A DNA stretch of 64,000 nucleotides from Burkholderia contaminans (lineage in GTDB: Bacteria; Pseudomonadota; Gammaproteobacteria; Burkholderiales; Burkholderiaceae). This document shows, piece after piece, positions 36,907 to 45,444 of the stretch. Location: NCBI RefSeq assembly GCF_029633825.1, contig NZ_CP090641.1:992001-1056000 (forward strand), written 5' to 3'. The position numbers were made by a program, and so were the translations under genes. Position 1 is the stretch's first letter, and each line of letters starts with the position of its first letter. Below the pieces are notes generated by a model. It did not search any database and was not told the origin of the DNA. It saw nothing but the letters and a program-made list of their open reading frames with translations.

Positions 36907-38064
36907 TCACGGGTTGACGAGCAGCGACGACGTGTTGCCGATCTGCTTCTCGACGTTCTGCAGCTTGCCGGTGCGTGCATCCATCACGACGAGGTCGGAC
37001 GTCGCCGTCAGCCCGTAGAACAGCGGTTTGTCGTCCTCGCTGACCTGGATCGACACGAGCGGATCGACCTTCTGCTGCGCGAGATCCCAGTGCACGACAC
37101 GCTGCTTCGACTTCAGGTCGAATACCCACACCTGCGTGCCGGGATCCTTGTGCGAGCCGTCGCCGCCCTTGTGCATCAGCACGTAGTAGCGGTTCTGCGT
37201 AGCCTGCACGGCCGTTTGCTGCATGCCGCCCGGGCGCCAGCCTTCGGCGCGCTCGGCATCCGTCAACAGCGGCCACGGCTTGCCGAATGCGGGCTTGTCG
37301 CCGCTGAAATCCGCGCTGCGCACATTGCCGCCGTAGGTCGTGAACAGGTACCCGCCCTGGTAGCGCGACGCATTCACGAACGCCGGATCCTTGTCGACGT
37401 CGATGAACGCGTCCGACATCGTGCGCTTCGCTTCCTTGCCGTTCGCATCGAGCGTGACGGTCAGCGCCTTGCCGCTTTCGCACAACGCGGTGAAGCGGTC
37501 GTTGCCCGACGGATACGCGAGCACGCAGGCCGCCGTATCGATCTCCGACAGCACCTTCTTCGACACGGCGTCGATCACCGTCACCGACGCGGCCGGCGTG
37601 ATGTTCGCGACGTACAGCCGCGTGCCGTCCGCGCTGAACGCGGTGTTGTACGGCGACGGCACGTGCTGCGCATGTTTTGCCGGAATCACGATCTCGCCCG
37701 CATGATCGAGCGTCGTGTTGTCGGTCATCTCGACCACGTCCGTACGCGTGCCGTGCGAGCCGCGCGAGAAGTAGGTCGTCGCGACGAAGCTCGTCCTGTG
37801 GTCGGGCGAAATAGCGAAGCCCGGGCCGAAGCCGCCGTCGATCTGGCCGAGCAGCTTCTTCGCGTCGGCGTCGTACACGTAGATGCGTCCGTCGGTCATC
37901 GACGGCATCGAGATGTCGACGATGTAGACCTCGTGCGGATGCCACGGCGGCATCTTCTGCACGACCAGTTCCTCCGGCTTTTCCGTCGCATTCGCGCCGC
38001 CGGCCCACGCCGCCGCGAACGCCAGCGTCGCCGCGAGCACCGCGGTTCGTCGCCTTGTCCTCAT
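36907..38064 (-). CDS. aauB: Aromatic amine dehydrogenase, heavy subunit
   Basis: A 385-residue periplasmic beta-propeller subunit. The signal peptide is residues 1-27 (ending GGANAT). The mature part shows propeller repeats: IVDISMPSMTDGRIYVYDAD, NTAFSADGTRLYVANITPAASV, DKDPAFVNASRYQGGYLFTTYGGNV and QNRYYVLMHKGGDGSHKDPGTQVWVFDL. All match MauB/AauB. It is the first gene of the operon. The start at MRTRRRT was chosen because it gives a proper signal peptide. Transcription is divergent from the AraC gene, with 244 bases between. Confidence 0.93.
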   Translation of the reverse strand: MRTRRRTAVLAATLAFAAAWAGGANATEKPEELVVQKMPPWHPHEVYIVDISMPSMTDGRIYVYDADAKKLLGQIDGGFGPGFAISPDHRTSFVATTYFSRGSHGTRTDVVEMTDNTTLDHAGEIVIPAKHAQHVPSPYNTAFSADGTRLYVANITPAASVTVIDAVSKKVLSEIDTAACVLAYPSGNDRFTALCESGKALTVTLDANGKEAKRTMSDAFIDVDKDPAFVNASRYQGGYLFTTYGGNVRSADFSGDKPAFGKPWPLLTDAERAEGWRPGGMQQTAVQATQNRYYVLMHKGGDGSHKDPGTQVWVFDLKSKQRVVHWDLAQQKVDPLVSIQVSEDDKPLFYGLTATSDLVVMDARTGKLQNVEKQIGNTSSLLVNP

Positions 38065-38308
38065 GTCGCCTCCAGTTGGGGAATCACGTGATGTGGGGCG
38101 ACTGTAGTTCGACAATAAATCCGGTCAGCACCCGGACCGGCACCGCGTGCATGCCGATTCGGGATATTGGAAAACCGCCTGAAAGCCGCGCCGGCCGGAG
38201 GCTTCCGACCCTCTGACGAATACGCGCGGAATAGCGCTCCCCCTTATTGCGCCGACCACCCGGTCGGTTTAATCTTGCGCGGTCCTGATCGACGCACCTG
38301 GAGGCGCT

Positions 38309-39271
38309 GTGTTCGTGTTTCACGAGAGGTTCGACAACGCGGACCGGCATGCCGAAGCGCTGCGCGGCTGGAACCAGCGCTACGACCAGATCGGCTCGGG
38401 CGTGTATCGCAGCGCGGTCAAGCATGCGGTGCTGGACGGCGTGCAGTTGTTCCAGGAAGCCGCCAACGTTCGCATCATCCAGCGCGGAAGACTGCCGCAT
38501 GACCATACGGTGTTCGGCATGCCGCTCACCGGCTCGGGCGCGTTCGCATTCGGCGGCGCACGCATCGAGCGCGGCACGATGGTGATGGCGCGCGGCGGTG
38601 CGCCGTTCGAGCTGCATTCGCCCGACGACATGTCGCTGATCGGTGTCGTCGCCGATCGCGAACTGATGCAGCAGGTCGAGGATGCGGCCGGTGTCCACCT
38701 CGACGAAGCCGCGTTGCGGCGCGGTGTCGTCGACATGCCCACCGCCGTGCTGATGCGCGCGAGCGTGCAGGTCGCCACGCAAATCGAGCGCGTGCTGTCG
38801 GCACCCGATACGTACCTCGATGCACGCGCGCAACGCGAACTGCGCGGCGAGATCGGCAACGTGCTCGTCGATCTCCTCACTTACCGGATGCCCGAGCCGT
38901 CGAACCGTCTCACGCACGCGTGCCGCGCCGACATCGTGCGCCGCGTGCACGACTACGTGATCGACCATCCCGAAGCACCGGTCGACGTGCTGAGCCTGTG
39001 CACGCAATTGCGCGTGAGCCGGCGCACGATGCAGAACAGCTTCCAGTCGGTCGTGCAGACCAGCCCGTTGAACTACGTGCGCTCGCTGCGCCTGTCGCAA
39101 GTGCGGCGGATGCTGCTCGATACGCGGCAGGCCGACCTGCCGATCAGCGACGCGGCCGCGCGCTGGGGTTTCATTCATCTCGGGCATTTCGCGAACGCGT
39201 ACAAGGCGCAGTTCGGCGAATTGCCGTCGACCACCGCGCGCCGGTCGGTACGCGACGCAAAAACGCGCTGA
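38309..39271 (+). CDS. AraC-family activator of the amine dehydrogenase operon
   Basis: A 320-residue regulator starting with GTG, preceded by GGAGG at a good distance. The C-terminus holds the two AraC HTHs: LCTQLRVSRRTMQNSFQSVV and DAAARWGFIHLGHFANAYKAQFGELPS. Residues 30-200 resemble the EutR-type ligand domain. Amine-responsive AraC proteins such as FeaR and EutR control amine catabolism elsewhere, and this gene is divergent to the heavy-chain gene. The shared spacer has an inverted repeat CCGACC-N4-GGTCGG at 38252-38267, a possible operator. Confidence 0.87.
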   Translation: MFVFHERFDNADRHAEALRGWNQRYDQIGSGVYRSAVKHAVLDGVQLFQEAANVRIIQRGRLPHDHTVFGMPLTGSGAFAFGGARIERGTMVMARGGAPFELHSPDDMSLIGVVADRELMQQVEDAAGVHLDEAALRRGVVDMPTAVLMRASVQVATQIERVLSAPDTYLDARAQRELRGEIGNVLVDLLTYRMPEPSNRLTHACRADIVRRVHDYVIDHPEAPVDVLSLCTQLRVSRRTMQNSFQSVVQTSPLNYVRSLRLSQVRRMLLDTRQADLPISDAAARWGFIHLGHFANAYKAQFGELPSTTARRSVRDAKTR

Positions 39272-39362
39272 TCCCGCGCAAAACCCGCGATAATCTCCCG
39301 CTGACCGTTCGGCGCGCGCGAGCCGGCCGCGGCACCTGCCCGTCCGCTCGCCGCAACGTGCA

Positions 39363-40343
39363 ATGCGCGACGACCACCGGATTCCATCTCCTGCTCCGAT
39401 GCCCGAGGATTTCCATTTCCTGCTGCTGCCCGGCTTCTCCGCACTCGGCTTCATGTCCGCGGTCGAGCCGCTGCGCGTCGCGAACCGCTTTCGCACCGAG
39501 CTCTATCGCTGGCACGTGATCAGCGCCGACGGCGCGCCCGTCGCCGCGAGCAACGGCATTCCGGTTGCCGCCGAAGCCGCGTGCGCGGAGGTCGACAAGG
39601 TCGATACGGTGTTCGTCGTCGCGGGCTTCGATCCGCTCGTGTGCTACACGCGTGCGATCGGCGACTGGCTGCGCCGCCAGCACCGTCATGGTGCAACGCT
39701 CGGCGGCATCGATACCGGCAGCTTCGTGCTCGCGGAAGCCGGGCTGTTCGACACGTCGCAGCCGCTCACGCTGCACTGGGAAGCGCTGGCCGCGTTCCGC
39801 GAACGCTACCCCGGCCTGAACGCGACGCAGGAGTTGTTCGAGATCGACGACCGGCGCATCACGTGCGCGGGCGGCACCGCGTCGATCGACATGATGCTCG
39901 ACCTGATCGGCCGCCGGCACGGCGCCGATCTCGCGGCGGCGATCTCCGAGCAGTTCGTCGTCAGCCGGATCCGGCAGCGCTCCGACAGCCAGCGGCTCGA
40001 GATCGCCGCGCGCTACGGCGTGCACAACCGCAAGCTGATCCAGGTGATCGGCACGATGCAGCGGCACATGGAAAACCCGCTCGGCTCCGACGCGCTCGCG
40101 CAGGAGGTGTCGATTACGCGCCGCCAGCTCGAACGGCTGTTCAGCGCGACGCTGAACGACACGCCGACGCATTTCTACCTGAACCTGCGCCTCGATCGCG
40201 CGCGTGAACTGCTGCAACAGACCGACATGAGCATCACATCGGTTTGCGTCGCGTGCGGGTTCGAATCGCCGTCGCATTTCTCGCGCACGTATCGCACGCG
40301 ATTCGGGTTGAGCCCGCGCAACGACCGGCGTGCAACCCGCTGA
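39363..40343 (+). CDS. GlxA-type transcriptional regulator (DJ-1/PfpI domain plus AraC HTH)
   Basis: A 326-residue protein. Residues 15-185 form a class I glutamine-amidotransferase-like DJ-1/PfpI domain (FLLLPGFSALGFMSAVEPLRVANR, GGIDTGSFVLAEAGLFD, ITCAGGTASIDMMLDLI). The C-terminal AraC HTH includes ALAQEVSITRRQLERLFSATL and SVCVACGFESPSHFSRTYRTRFGLSPR. This architecture includes regulators of glycine betaine, carnitine and arginine metabolism (GbdR, CdhR, ArgR). The domain carries no obvious catalytic role here. A start at MPEDFHF, 12 codons in, is possible. Its target is not evident from position. Confidence 0.87.
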   Translation: MRDDHRIPSPAPMPEDFHFLLLPGFSALGFMSAVEPLRVANRFRTELYRWHVISADGAPVAASNGIPVAAEAACAEVDKVDTVFVVAGFDPLVCYTRAIGDWLRRQHRHGATLGGIDTGSFVLAEAGLFDTSQPLTLHWEALAAFRERYPGLNATQELFEIDDRRITCAGGTASIDMMLDLIGRRHGADLAAAISEQFVVSRIRQRSDSQRLEIAARYGVHNRKLIQVIGTMQRHMENPLGSDALAQEVSITRRQLERLFSATLNDTPTHFYLNLRLDRARELLQQTDMSITSVCVACGFESPSHFSRTYRTRFGLSPRNDRRATR

Positions 40344-40833
40344 TCGTCGCCGGCTTTAGGCACAATCCAGCGCGGTATTGCACGTTCCGGCAGCGTTTCC
40401 CGCCGCGCGATGAACAATGCCGGCGATTGATCGACGAACCGAAGCGGTCGTCGAAAATAAATTGGAATGTCGTTGAAAATATTCTGTAACATACCAAAAA
40501 AAGTTAGATAGGCAGCCTAACGACACGCATGCCGCCGCTCGGCGTGCGTCGCGCCACGCGGGCCATCAACCGATATCGATCCGATCCGAGGGGTATGACA
40601 TGACGATGCTCGCTTCGCCGTCGCCGCACCTGCCTGCCGTTCGCTTCTTCTTCCGCTCCCCCCGCTCTTCGCCCGCCTGTTTCTTTTCGACCTGACATTT
40701 AGGGTTCCTTAGTCAGTCGACGCTCCCAACACCGCTACGCCGCACCGGTTCCATCGAACCGGCGCGCGGGCCGTGTCGTGCCTGCGCGCCACGAACGCGC
40801 GGGCGTGTCCAACCGTTGAGATGAGGATCACGT
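40344..40833. other. Long intergenic region upstream of the secreted peptidases
   Basis: About 490 bases with no supported gene. The middle (about 40455-40510) is strikingly AT-rich for this replicon and includes GTTGAAAATATTCTGTAACATAC, a possible promoter or regulator target. The rest is GC-rich with no recognised hairpin. Confidence 0.4.
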
Positions 40834-42546
40834 ATGCAGACATCACGCAAAGCACTGCCGCTCGCCCTGGGTCTCGCGCTCGGTTTCGGCATCGTCGGCG
40901 GCACCGCGGCCGATACGAAAGTGTCGAACCCGCAAGCAACGAGCCTGCGCGAAAGCCTGACGCGCGGCGTCGCGCCGCCGGCCGCCAAGGCCGATACGGC
41001 CGCCGGGCAGTTCCGCGCGGACGGGGTCGCCGTCACGCTGTACAACCCCGCGTATCGCGCGAAGAAAACCGCCACGACGCCCGCCGCCACCGCGCGCGAC
41101 TTCGTCGCGTCGCAAGCCACGCAGCTCGGGCTCGACGCGACCGCGCTCGCGAGCCTCGTCGTCACGTCGGAACGCGCGGATGCCGACTTCACTGTCGTGC
41201 GCCTGCAGCAACAGGCGGCCGGATTGCCCGTCTACGGCAGCGATATCGCGGTGACGGTCGGGAAGGACGGCCGCATCCTGTACGTCGCGAGCAACACGAT
41301 CAACGGCGTGGTCGCGACGTCCCGCAAGTCGCAAGCCGTCGACCAGCAGCAGGCGCTCGACCGCGCCCGCGCATATCTTGGCGTGAGCGGCTTCACGAAC
41401 CTGGATGCGCAGCTGGTCGCGTTCGTCGACAAAACCGGCACGCATACCGTGTGGAAAGTGCGCGGCCGCCCGAACGACGGCCCGAAAGGCGACTGGGAAC
41501 TGCTGATCGACTCGGGCAGCGGCGAAGTGCTGCGCGCCGAGGACAAGGCGTTCTACGCGACCGACGGCACGGGCTTCGTGTTCCGGCCCGACCCGTTGTC
41601 GCCGACCAGGAGCAGCTATGGCAGCACGGGATTCAAGGACAACAACGACGCCGATTCGTCGCAGCTCACTGCCGCACGCGTGCGCGTGACGCTGAAGGAT
41701 CTTGCGCAGTCGGGTGGACGCTACTCGCTGACGGGCCCGTATGCCGTATGCGTCGATTTCGATGCGCCGCTCGACAAGGCCTGCCCCGTGCAGTCGACGC
41801 CCGCGTTCGAGTTCACGCGCGGCAACCTGTATTTCGAGGCGGTGAACGCGTACTACCACATCGACACGTTCCTGCGTTACGTGAACCAGACGCTCGGCAT
41901 CAAGGCGCTGCCGTACCAGTACACCGGCGGCGTGCAGTACGACCCGCACGGCGAATCGGGCGACGACAACTCGTCGTACTCGTCGAGCAGCGGCCGGCTG
42001 ACCTTCGGGCAAGGCGGCGTCGACGATGCCGAGGATGCGGACGTCGTGATCCACGAGCTCGGCCACGGCATCCACGACTGGGTGACGAACGGCGGCCTGT
42101 CGCAGCAGGAAGGCTTGTCGGAAGGCACCGGCGACTATCTCGCCGCCGCGTACAGCCGCGACTTCAACCAGTGGAGCCCGTCGGACGCGCAATACCACTG
42201 GGTCTACAACTGGGACGGCCACAACGAGTTCTGGGGCGGCCGCGTGACCAACTGGAACGTCGGGCGCACCTATGCGCAGGCGCGCGGCGCGGAGATCCAT
42301 ACGGCCGGCCAGTACTGGGCATCGTGCAACCTCGTTGCGCGTGACGCGATCGGCGCGCAGGCGATGGACAAGGCGTTCCTGAAAGGGTTGTCGATGACCA
42401 ACAGCTCGACCAACCAGAAGGCCGCCGCGCAGGCCGTGCTGACGGCGGCGTCCGCGCTCGGCTACAGCAACGCGCAGCTCACCGCGATCGGCAATGCGTA
42501 CAACCAGAGTTGCACGTACGGCGTGACCGTACCGAAGAAGTCGTAA
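40834..42546 (+). CDS. Secreted zinc metallopeptidase (gluzincin, FTP propeptide)
   Basis: A 570-residue exported protease. The signal peptide is residues 1-26. A fungalysin/thermolysin propeptide region follows (VVRLQQQAAGLPVYGSDIAVTVGKDG, near residue 130). The catalytic domain has the zinc motif VIHELGHGIHDW and the third ligand in EGLSEGTGDY, placing it among M36/M4-like gluzincins. Pre-pro organisation indicates secretion and autoprocessing. It is followed 79 bases later by a secreted aminopeptidase gene, suggesting joint extracellular protein digestion. Assignment between M4 and M36 is uncertain. Confidence 0.85.
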   Translation: MQTSRKALPLALGLALGFGIVGGTAADTKVSNPQATSLRESLTRGVAPPAAKADTAAGQFRADGVAVTLYNPAYRAKKTATTPAATARDFVASQATQLGLDATALASLVVTSERADADFTVVRLQQQAAGLPVYGSDIAVTVGKDGRILYVASNTINGVVATSRKSQAVDQQQALDRARAYLGVSGFTNLDAQLVAFVDKTGTHTVWKVRGRPNDGPKGDWELLIDSGSGEVLRAEDKAFYATDGTGFVFRPDPLSPTRSSYGSTGFKDNNDADSSQLTAARVRVTLKDLAQSGGRYSLTGPYAVCVDFDAPLDKACPVQSTPAFEFTRGNLYFEAVNAYYHIDTFLRYVNQTLGIKALPYQYTGGVQYDPHGESGDDNSSYSSSSGRLTFGQGGVDDAEDADVVIHELGHGIHDWVTNGGLSQQEGLSEGTGDYLAAAYSRDFNQWSPSDAQYHWVYNWDGHNEFWGGRVTNWNVGRTYAQARGAEIHTAGQYWASCNLVARDAIGAQAMDKAFLKGLSMTNSSTNQKAAAQAVLTAASALGYSNAQLTAIGNAYNQSCTYGVTVPKKS

Positions 42547-42625
42547 TTCCGCAGCAGGCGGGGGCGCGGCGCACGACCTGCGGCACGCCCTCTTCCTCGA
42601 CATCGCCATCCTCACGAGATCGAAC

Positions 42626-43879
42626 ATGCCTACTCTGAAACTGACCCGCCTGGGCGCCGCGCTCGGCGGCATGCTGCTGACCGCCGCCGCGCATGCGGCG
42701 CCGGTGTGGATCACACTCGGCGACGCGGCGTTCCGCCAGTTGCAACGCATCGACGCCGGCGCCACCGCGCAGTACAGCACGACGCTCGACGCGGGCAAGA
42801 CGGCCGACGGCGCCGCGCGCCGCGAAACCGTTCACGTCGTCGAAATCGACGATTCACGGCTCGGCGAGCTGGCCCACGCCGTCCACCATACGCGCGGCCA
42901 CGGGCCCGGCTACGTCGTGCACGATTCGTTCGACGACGCGCGCCAGGCACTGCAGCCGTTGTCGCCGACGCTCGCGAAACAGGCCGCCGCATCCGCGTAC
43001 AAGGTATCGAACGCGCCGCAGATCGGCACGTGGATCCAGCAACTCCAGGCGAGCAACATCGTCGGCACGATCACGTCGCTGTCCGGCTTCACGAACCGCT
43101 ACTACACGACGTCGCACGGCGTCGCCGCGTCGGACTGGCTTGCATTGCAGTGGAAGCAGCTGGCGGGTTCGCGCGCCGATATCACCGTCGAACAGTTCGC
43201 GCACACCGGCTTTCCGCAGAAATCCGTGATCCTGACGATTCGCGGCAGCGATCCGGCCGCGGGCACCATCGTGCTGGGCGGCCACCTCGATTCGACGGTC
43301 GGCCGCACGACGGAGAACACGCGCTCGCCCGGCGCGGACGACGATGCGTCGGGCATCGCCAGCCTCACCGAAGCGCTGCGCGTGCTGCTGGCGAACAACT
43401 ACAAGCCGAAGCGGACGATCAAGTTCGTCGGGTACGCAGCCGAGGAAGCCGGCCTGCTCGGCTCGAAAGCGATCGCGAAGCAGTTCCGCGCGCAGAATGC
43501 GAACGTGGTCGGCGTGCTGCAGCTCGACATGACGAACTACAAGGGCGATCCGAAGGATATCTACCTGATCACCGACTACACGAACGCGTCGCAGAACACC
43601 TACCTGACGAATCTGGCGAAGACTTACCTGCCGGAACTCGCGATCGGCACGTCGCAGTGCGGGTATGCGTGCTCGGATCACGCGTCGTGGAACGCGCAAG
43701 GGTATCCGGCGTCGTTCCCGTTCGAGGCCGACCAGAACGACAGTCCGTATATCCATACCGTGAACGACACGCTGGAGAATTCGGATCGGCAGGCGAATCA
43801 TGCGCTGAAGTTCGGCAAGCTGGCGCTGGCCTACGCGGTCGATCTCGGGGGGAACGGCAGCGCGGCCGCGAAGCCCTGA
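42626..43879 (+). CDS. Secreted M28-family zinc aminopeptidase
   Basis: A 417-residue exported peptidase resembling Vibrio/Aeromonas leucyl aminopeptidase. The signal peptide is residues 1-24. The dinuclear zinc site is seen as GGHLDST (His, plus the Asp that tunes it), GADDDASG (bridging Asp), YAAEEAGLLGS (catalytic Glu-Glu), LQLDMTNYK (Asp) and PYIHTVNDT (His). The N-terminal 100 residues form a likely propeptide. Downstream of the zinc endopeptidase gene on the same strand; a hairpin follows its stop. Confidence 0.92.
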   Translation: MPTLKLTRLGAALGGMLLTAAAHAAPVWITLGDAAFRQLQRIDAGATAQYSTTLDAGKTADGAARRETVHVVEIDDSRLGELAHAVHHTRGHGPGYVVHDSFDDARQALQPLSPTLAKQAAASAYKVSNAPQIGTWIQQLQASNIVGTITSLSGFTNRYYTTSHGVAASDWLALQWKQLAGSRADITVEQFAHTGFPQKSVILTIRGSDPAAGTIVLGGHLDSTVGRTTENTRSPGADDDASGIASLTEALRVLLANNYKPKRTIKFVGYAAEEAGLLGSKAIAKQFRAQNANVVGVLQLDMTNYKGDPKDIYLITDYTNASQNTYLTNLAKTYLPELAIGTSQCGYACSDHASWNAQGYPASFPFEADQNDSPYIHTVNDTLENSDRQANHALKFGKLALAYAVDLGGNGSAAAKP

Positions 43880-43888
43880 CGGTGCGTG

Positions 43889-43926
43889 GTCGGGAAGGAG
43901 GCGGCGGCAAGTGCATCCTTCCCGAC
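43889..43926 (+). terminator. Hairpin after the M28 peptidase gene
   Basis: Perfect 11-base stem GTCGGGAAGGA/TCCTTCCCGAC with a 16-base loop, 10 bases after the stop codon. There is no strong T run behind it, so termination strength is uncertain; it could also protect the mRNA 3' end. Confidence 0.5.
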
Positions 43927-44140
43927 TTCGGTCGAACGAGCGCGTCCGGGATCGGGCAGCGGCACAGGCTCATCGCCGCGGAAATTTCTGCAACCGGCGT
44001 TCGCGGACACATTCGTTAACGAATGACGCCTCCGTGTCGGGCAACCGGCGACATCGCGATATGGCAAATGTCTCGCTGCCGGCTTCGTGTGCGCGTCCGG
44101 ATAAAATCATGGCTCGACCACTCCGCTACCCTCGCCTGCC

Positions 44141-44500
44141 ATGATCGATACCACCCGCTCCCCCGACGACCTGTCGCCCGCTCGCGTCACGACGGCTTTC
44201 GACCTGCCCGGCCACACGACCGTCCGCTCGCTCGGCGTCGTGCAAGGCATCATCGTGCGCTCGCGCTCGATCGTCGGCTCGTTCGGCGCGTCACTGCAGA
44301 CGATCTTCGGCGGCAACATCACGCTCTATACGTCGCTGTGCGAGAAAGCACGCCAGCATGCGTTCGACAAGATGCTCGCCGATGCCCGCAAGCTCGGCGC
44401 GAATGCGATCGTCGCGATGCGCTACGACTCGACCGAGATCGGCTCGGGTGTGACCGAAGTGATTTGCTACGGCACGGCCGTCATCGTCGAACCGGCATGA
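44141..44500 (+). CDS. YbjQ/UPF0145 family protein
   Basis: A 119-residue protein of the YbjQ (DUF74) family. It shows [28 protein letters not shown], then [18 protein letters not shown] and [13 protein letters not shown]. These are pentameric beta-rich proteins of unknown function, sometimes labelled heavy-metal binding. The family usually begins near TTFDLPGHxxxRxLGVVxG; here 20 extra residues precede this, so the start could be internal. Monocistronic by position. Confidence 0.88.
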   Translation: MIDTTRSPDDLSPARVTTAFDLPGHTTVRSLGVVQGIIVRSRSIVGSFGASLQTIFGGNITLYTSLCEKARQHAFDKMLADARKLGANAIVAMRYDSTEIGSGVTEVICYGTAVIVEPA

Positions 44501-44658
44501 CGCCCGGCACCGGCCAACCGCGTTGACGCGTTCCGCCGGACCTGCCGGCCGGGCTCCGCCCGCTGTCCCGACATCGTTCTTGCGCATCATCGGCAGCACC
44601 CGATCGCACCCGGTCGACCTGCCGGCGAATGCGCCCGAAACACGTGCGAAGTTTTCGA

Positions 44659-44688
44659 TTGACGCGCCGCGCGGTTCCCTCTTACCAT
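44659..44688 (+). promoter_or_regulatory. Predicted sigma-70 promoter of the peptide/oxygenase locus
   Basis: TTGACG (44659-44664) and TACCAT (44683-44688) with an 18-base spacer. The predicted start of transcription would be about 44695, just in front of the Cys-containing mini-ORF. Read by eye only. Confidence 0.45.
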
Positions 44689-44717
44689 CGCTCTCGTTTT
44701 CATTCATGGAGGCTTCT

Positions 44718-44771
44718 GTGCCTACCGATGCGAGTTGTAGTTGGTCCTGCACCAACCTGACTGCCGCCTGA
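44718..44771 (+). CDS. Possible leader peptide with Cys and Trp codons
   Basis: A GTG-started 17-codon frame, MPTDASCSWSCTNLTAA, with GGAGG five bases upstream. An alternative ATG at 44706 would add four residues. It lies directly behind a predicted promoter and is followed at once by a hairpin with a competing alternative pairing. The clustered TGT-AGT-TGG-TCC-TGC codons suggest an attenuation leader, or a tiny functional peptide. No homologue was recognised. Confidence 0.4.
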   Translation: MPTDASCSWSCTNLTAA

Positions 44772-44780
44772 GGAAGCTTC

Positions 44781-44832
44781 GCAGAGCCTTGTCTTCTGCC
44801 GCATCCCGGGATAGCAGGATGCGGTGTCTTTC
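44781..44832 (+). promoter_or_regulatory. Possible attenuator hairpin downstream of the mini-ORF
   Basis: Stem CCGCATCC (44799-44806)/GGATGCGG (44817-44824), followed by TGTCTTTC, a weak T-rich end. An alternative stem GCAGA (44781-44785)/TCTGC (44795-44799) shares base 44799 with the first, so the two would compete at that edge. This is compatible with leader-peptide control of the genes downstream, but the structure is read by eye only. Confidence 0.4.
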
Positions 44833-45003
44833 AGGATCGGCATGCCGTCGATCCGAAATTCCCGTACTCGACCATTCAGTTGCCGCTCGACACCCGGGCG
44901 GCGTCCGTACGTGATCCGCGTCGCGTGCGTGTGTCCGGCTGCATGCACGCGCATGCACAGCCCAGGTACACGTACGCGTTGCGCAAATAGACAGGAGTTC
45001 GAA

Positions 45004-45138
45004 ATGGACGACGACCCTAGCCGATTAAGCTGCGCCGGCTCGCGTTCGCACGCCATGCCGGCGAATACCCGACTCCCAGCCTCTTATCAGCCGATCGCGC
45101 CCGACGCGGCGCGGCGGGAAGCGCTCGTCCGTCGTTGA
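45004..45138 (+). CDS. Small protein of 44 residues, unknown
   Basis: The frame starts MDDDPSRLSCAGSRSHAMPA and ends REALVRR, with a strong AGGAG eight bases before the ATG. The product is polar and has one Cys, with no signal peptide or membrane segment. It is too small for most gene callers. It lies upstream of an isopenicillin-N-synthase-like oxygenase in a gene-poor stretch, so it could be a substrate peptide, a regulator or an unrelated small protein. Function unknown. Confidence 0.5.
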   Translation: MDDDPSRLSCAGSRSHAMPANTRLPASYQPIAPDAARREALVRR

Positions 45139-45183
45139 CGTCATGACGCTCCCGCCGTGTGCAGTCCGGCACCTGGAGCACGC

Positions 45184-45444
45184 ATGACACGACTCGATCT
45201 CTCGGCTCAGCCGAACCGGCAGCACCGGTTTGCACACGACAACCACCAGGACGCGCTCCCGCGTGCCACCTCACCCGTCGTTTACGTCGATCCGCCGCCG
45301 CTTCTTCACGCGCGCCGCGCTGACGCCGACCGGGTCGCGCACACCACGCCCCGCCTTCTCATGCGCCGGCAACGCGGCACTGCCCGCCTTTCGGCGCCAC
45401 GCCATGTCCGATGTACCGGGAGAACACCATGCAAAACCGTATGA
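45184..45444 (+). CDS. Possible small protein overlapping the oxygenase start
   Basis: A frame of 86 codons starting MTRLDLSAQPNRQHRFAHDN, with GGAG five bases in front of the ATG. It is Arg-, His- and Pro-rich and overlaps the start of the oxygenase gene by 16 bases, as coupled genes often do. The amino-acid composition is also what GC-rich non-coding sequence gives, so this entry is weak. Confidence 0.25.
   Translation: MTRLDLSAQPNRQHRFAHDNHQDALPRATSPVVYVDPPPLLHARRADADRVAHTTPRLLMRRQRGTARLSAPRHVRCTGRTPCKTV

Noticed and set aside
40843..42798. Very long frame (about 650 codons) antisense to the zinc endopeptidase
   Set aside because: It mirrors the codon positions of a well-supported peptidase gene, has no recognisable motif, and spans the gap to the next gene. 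Composition artefact.
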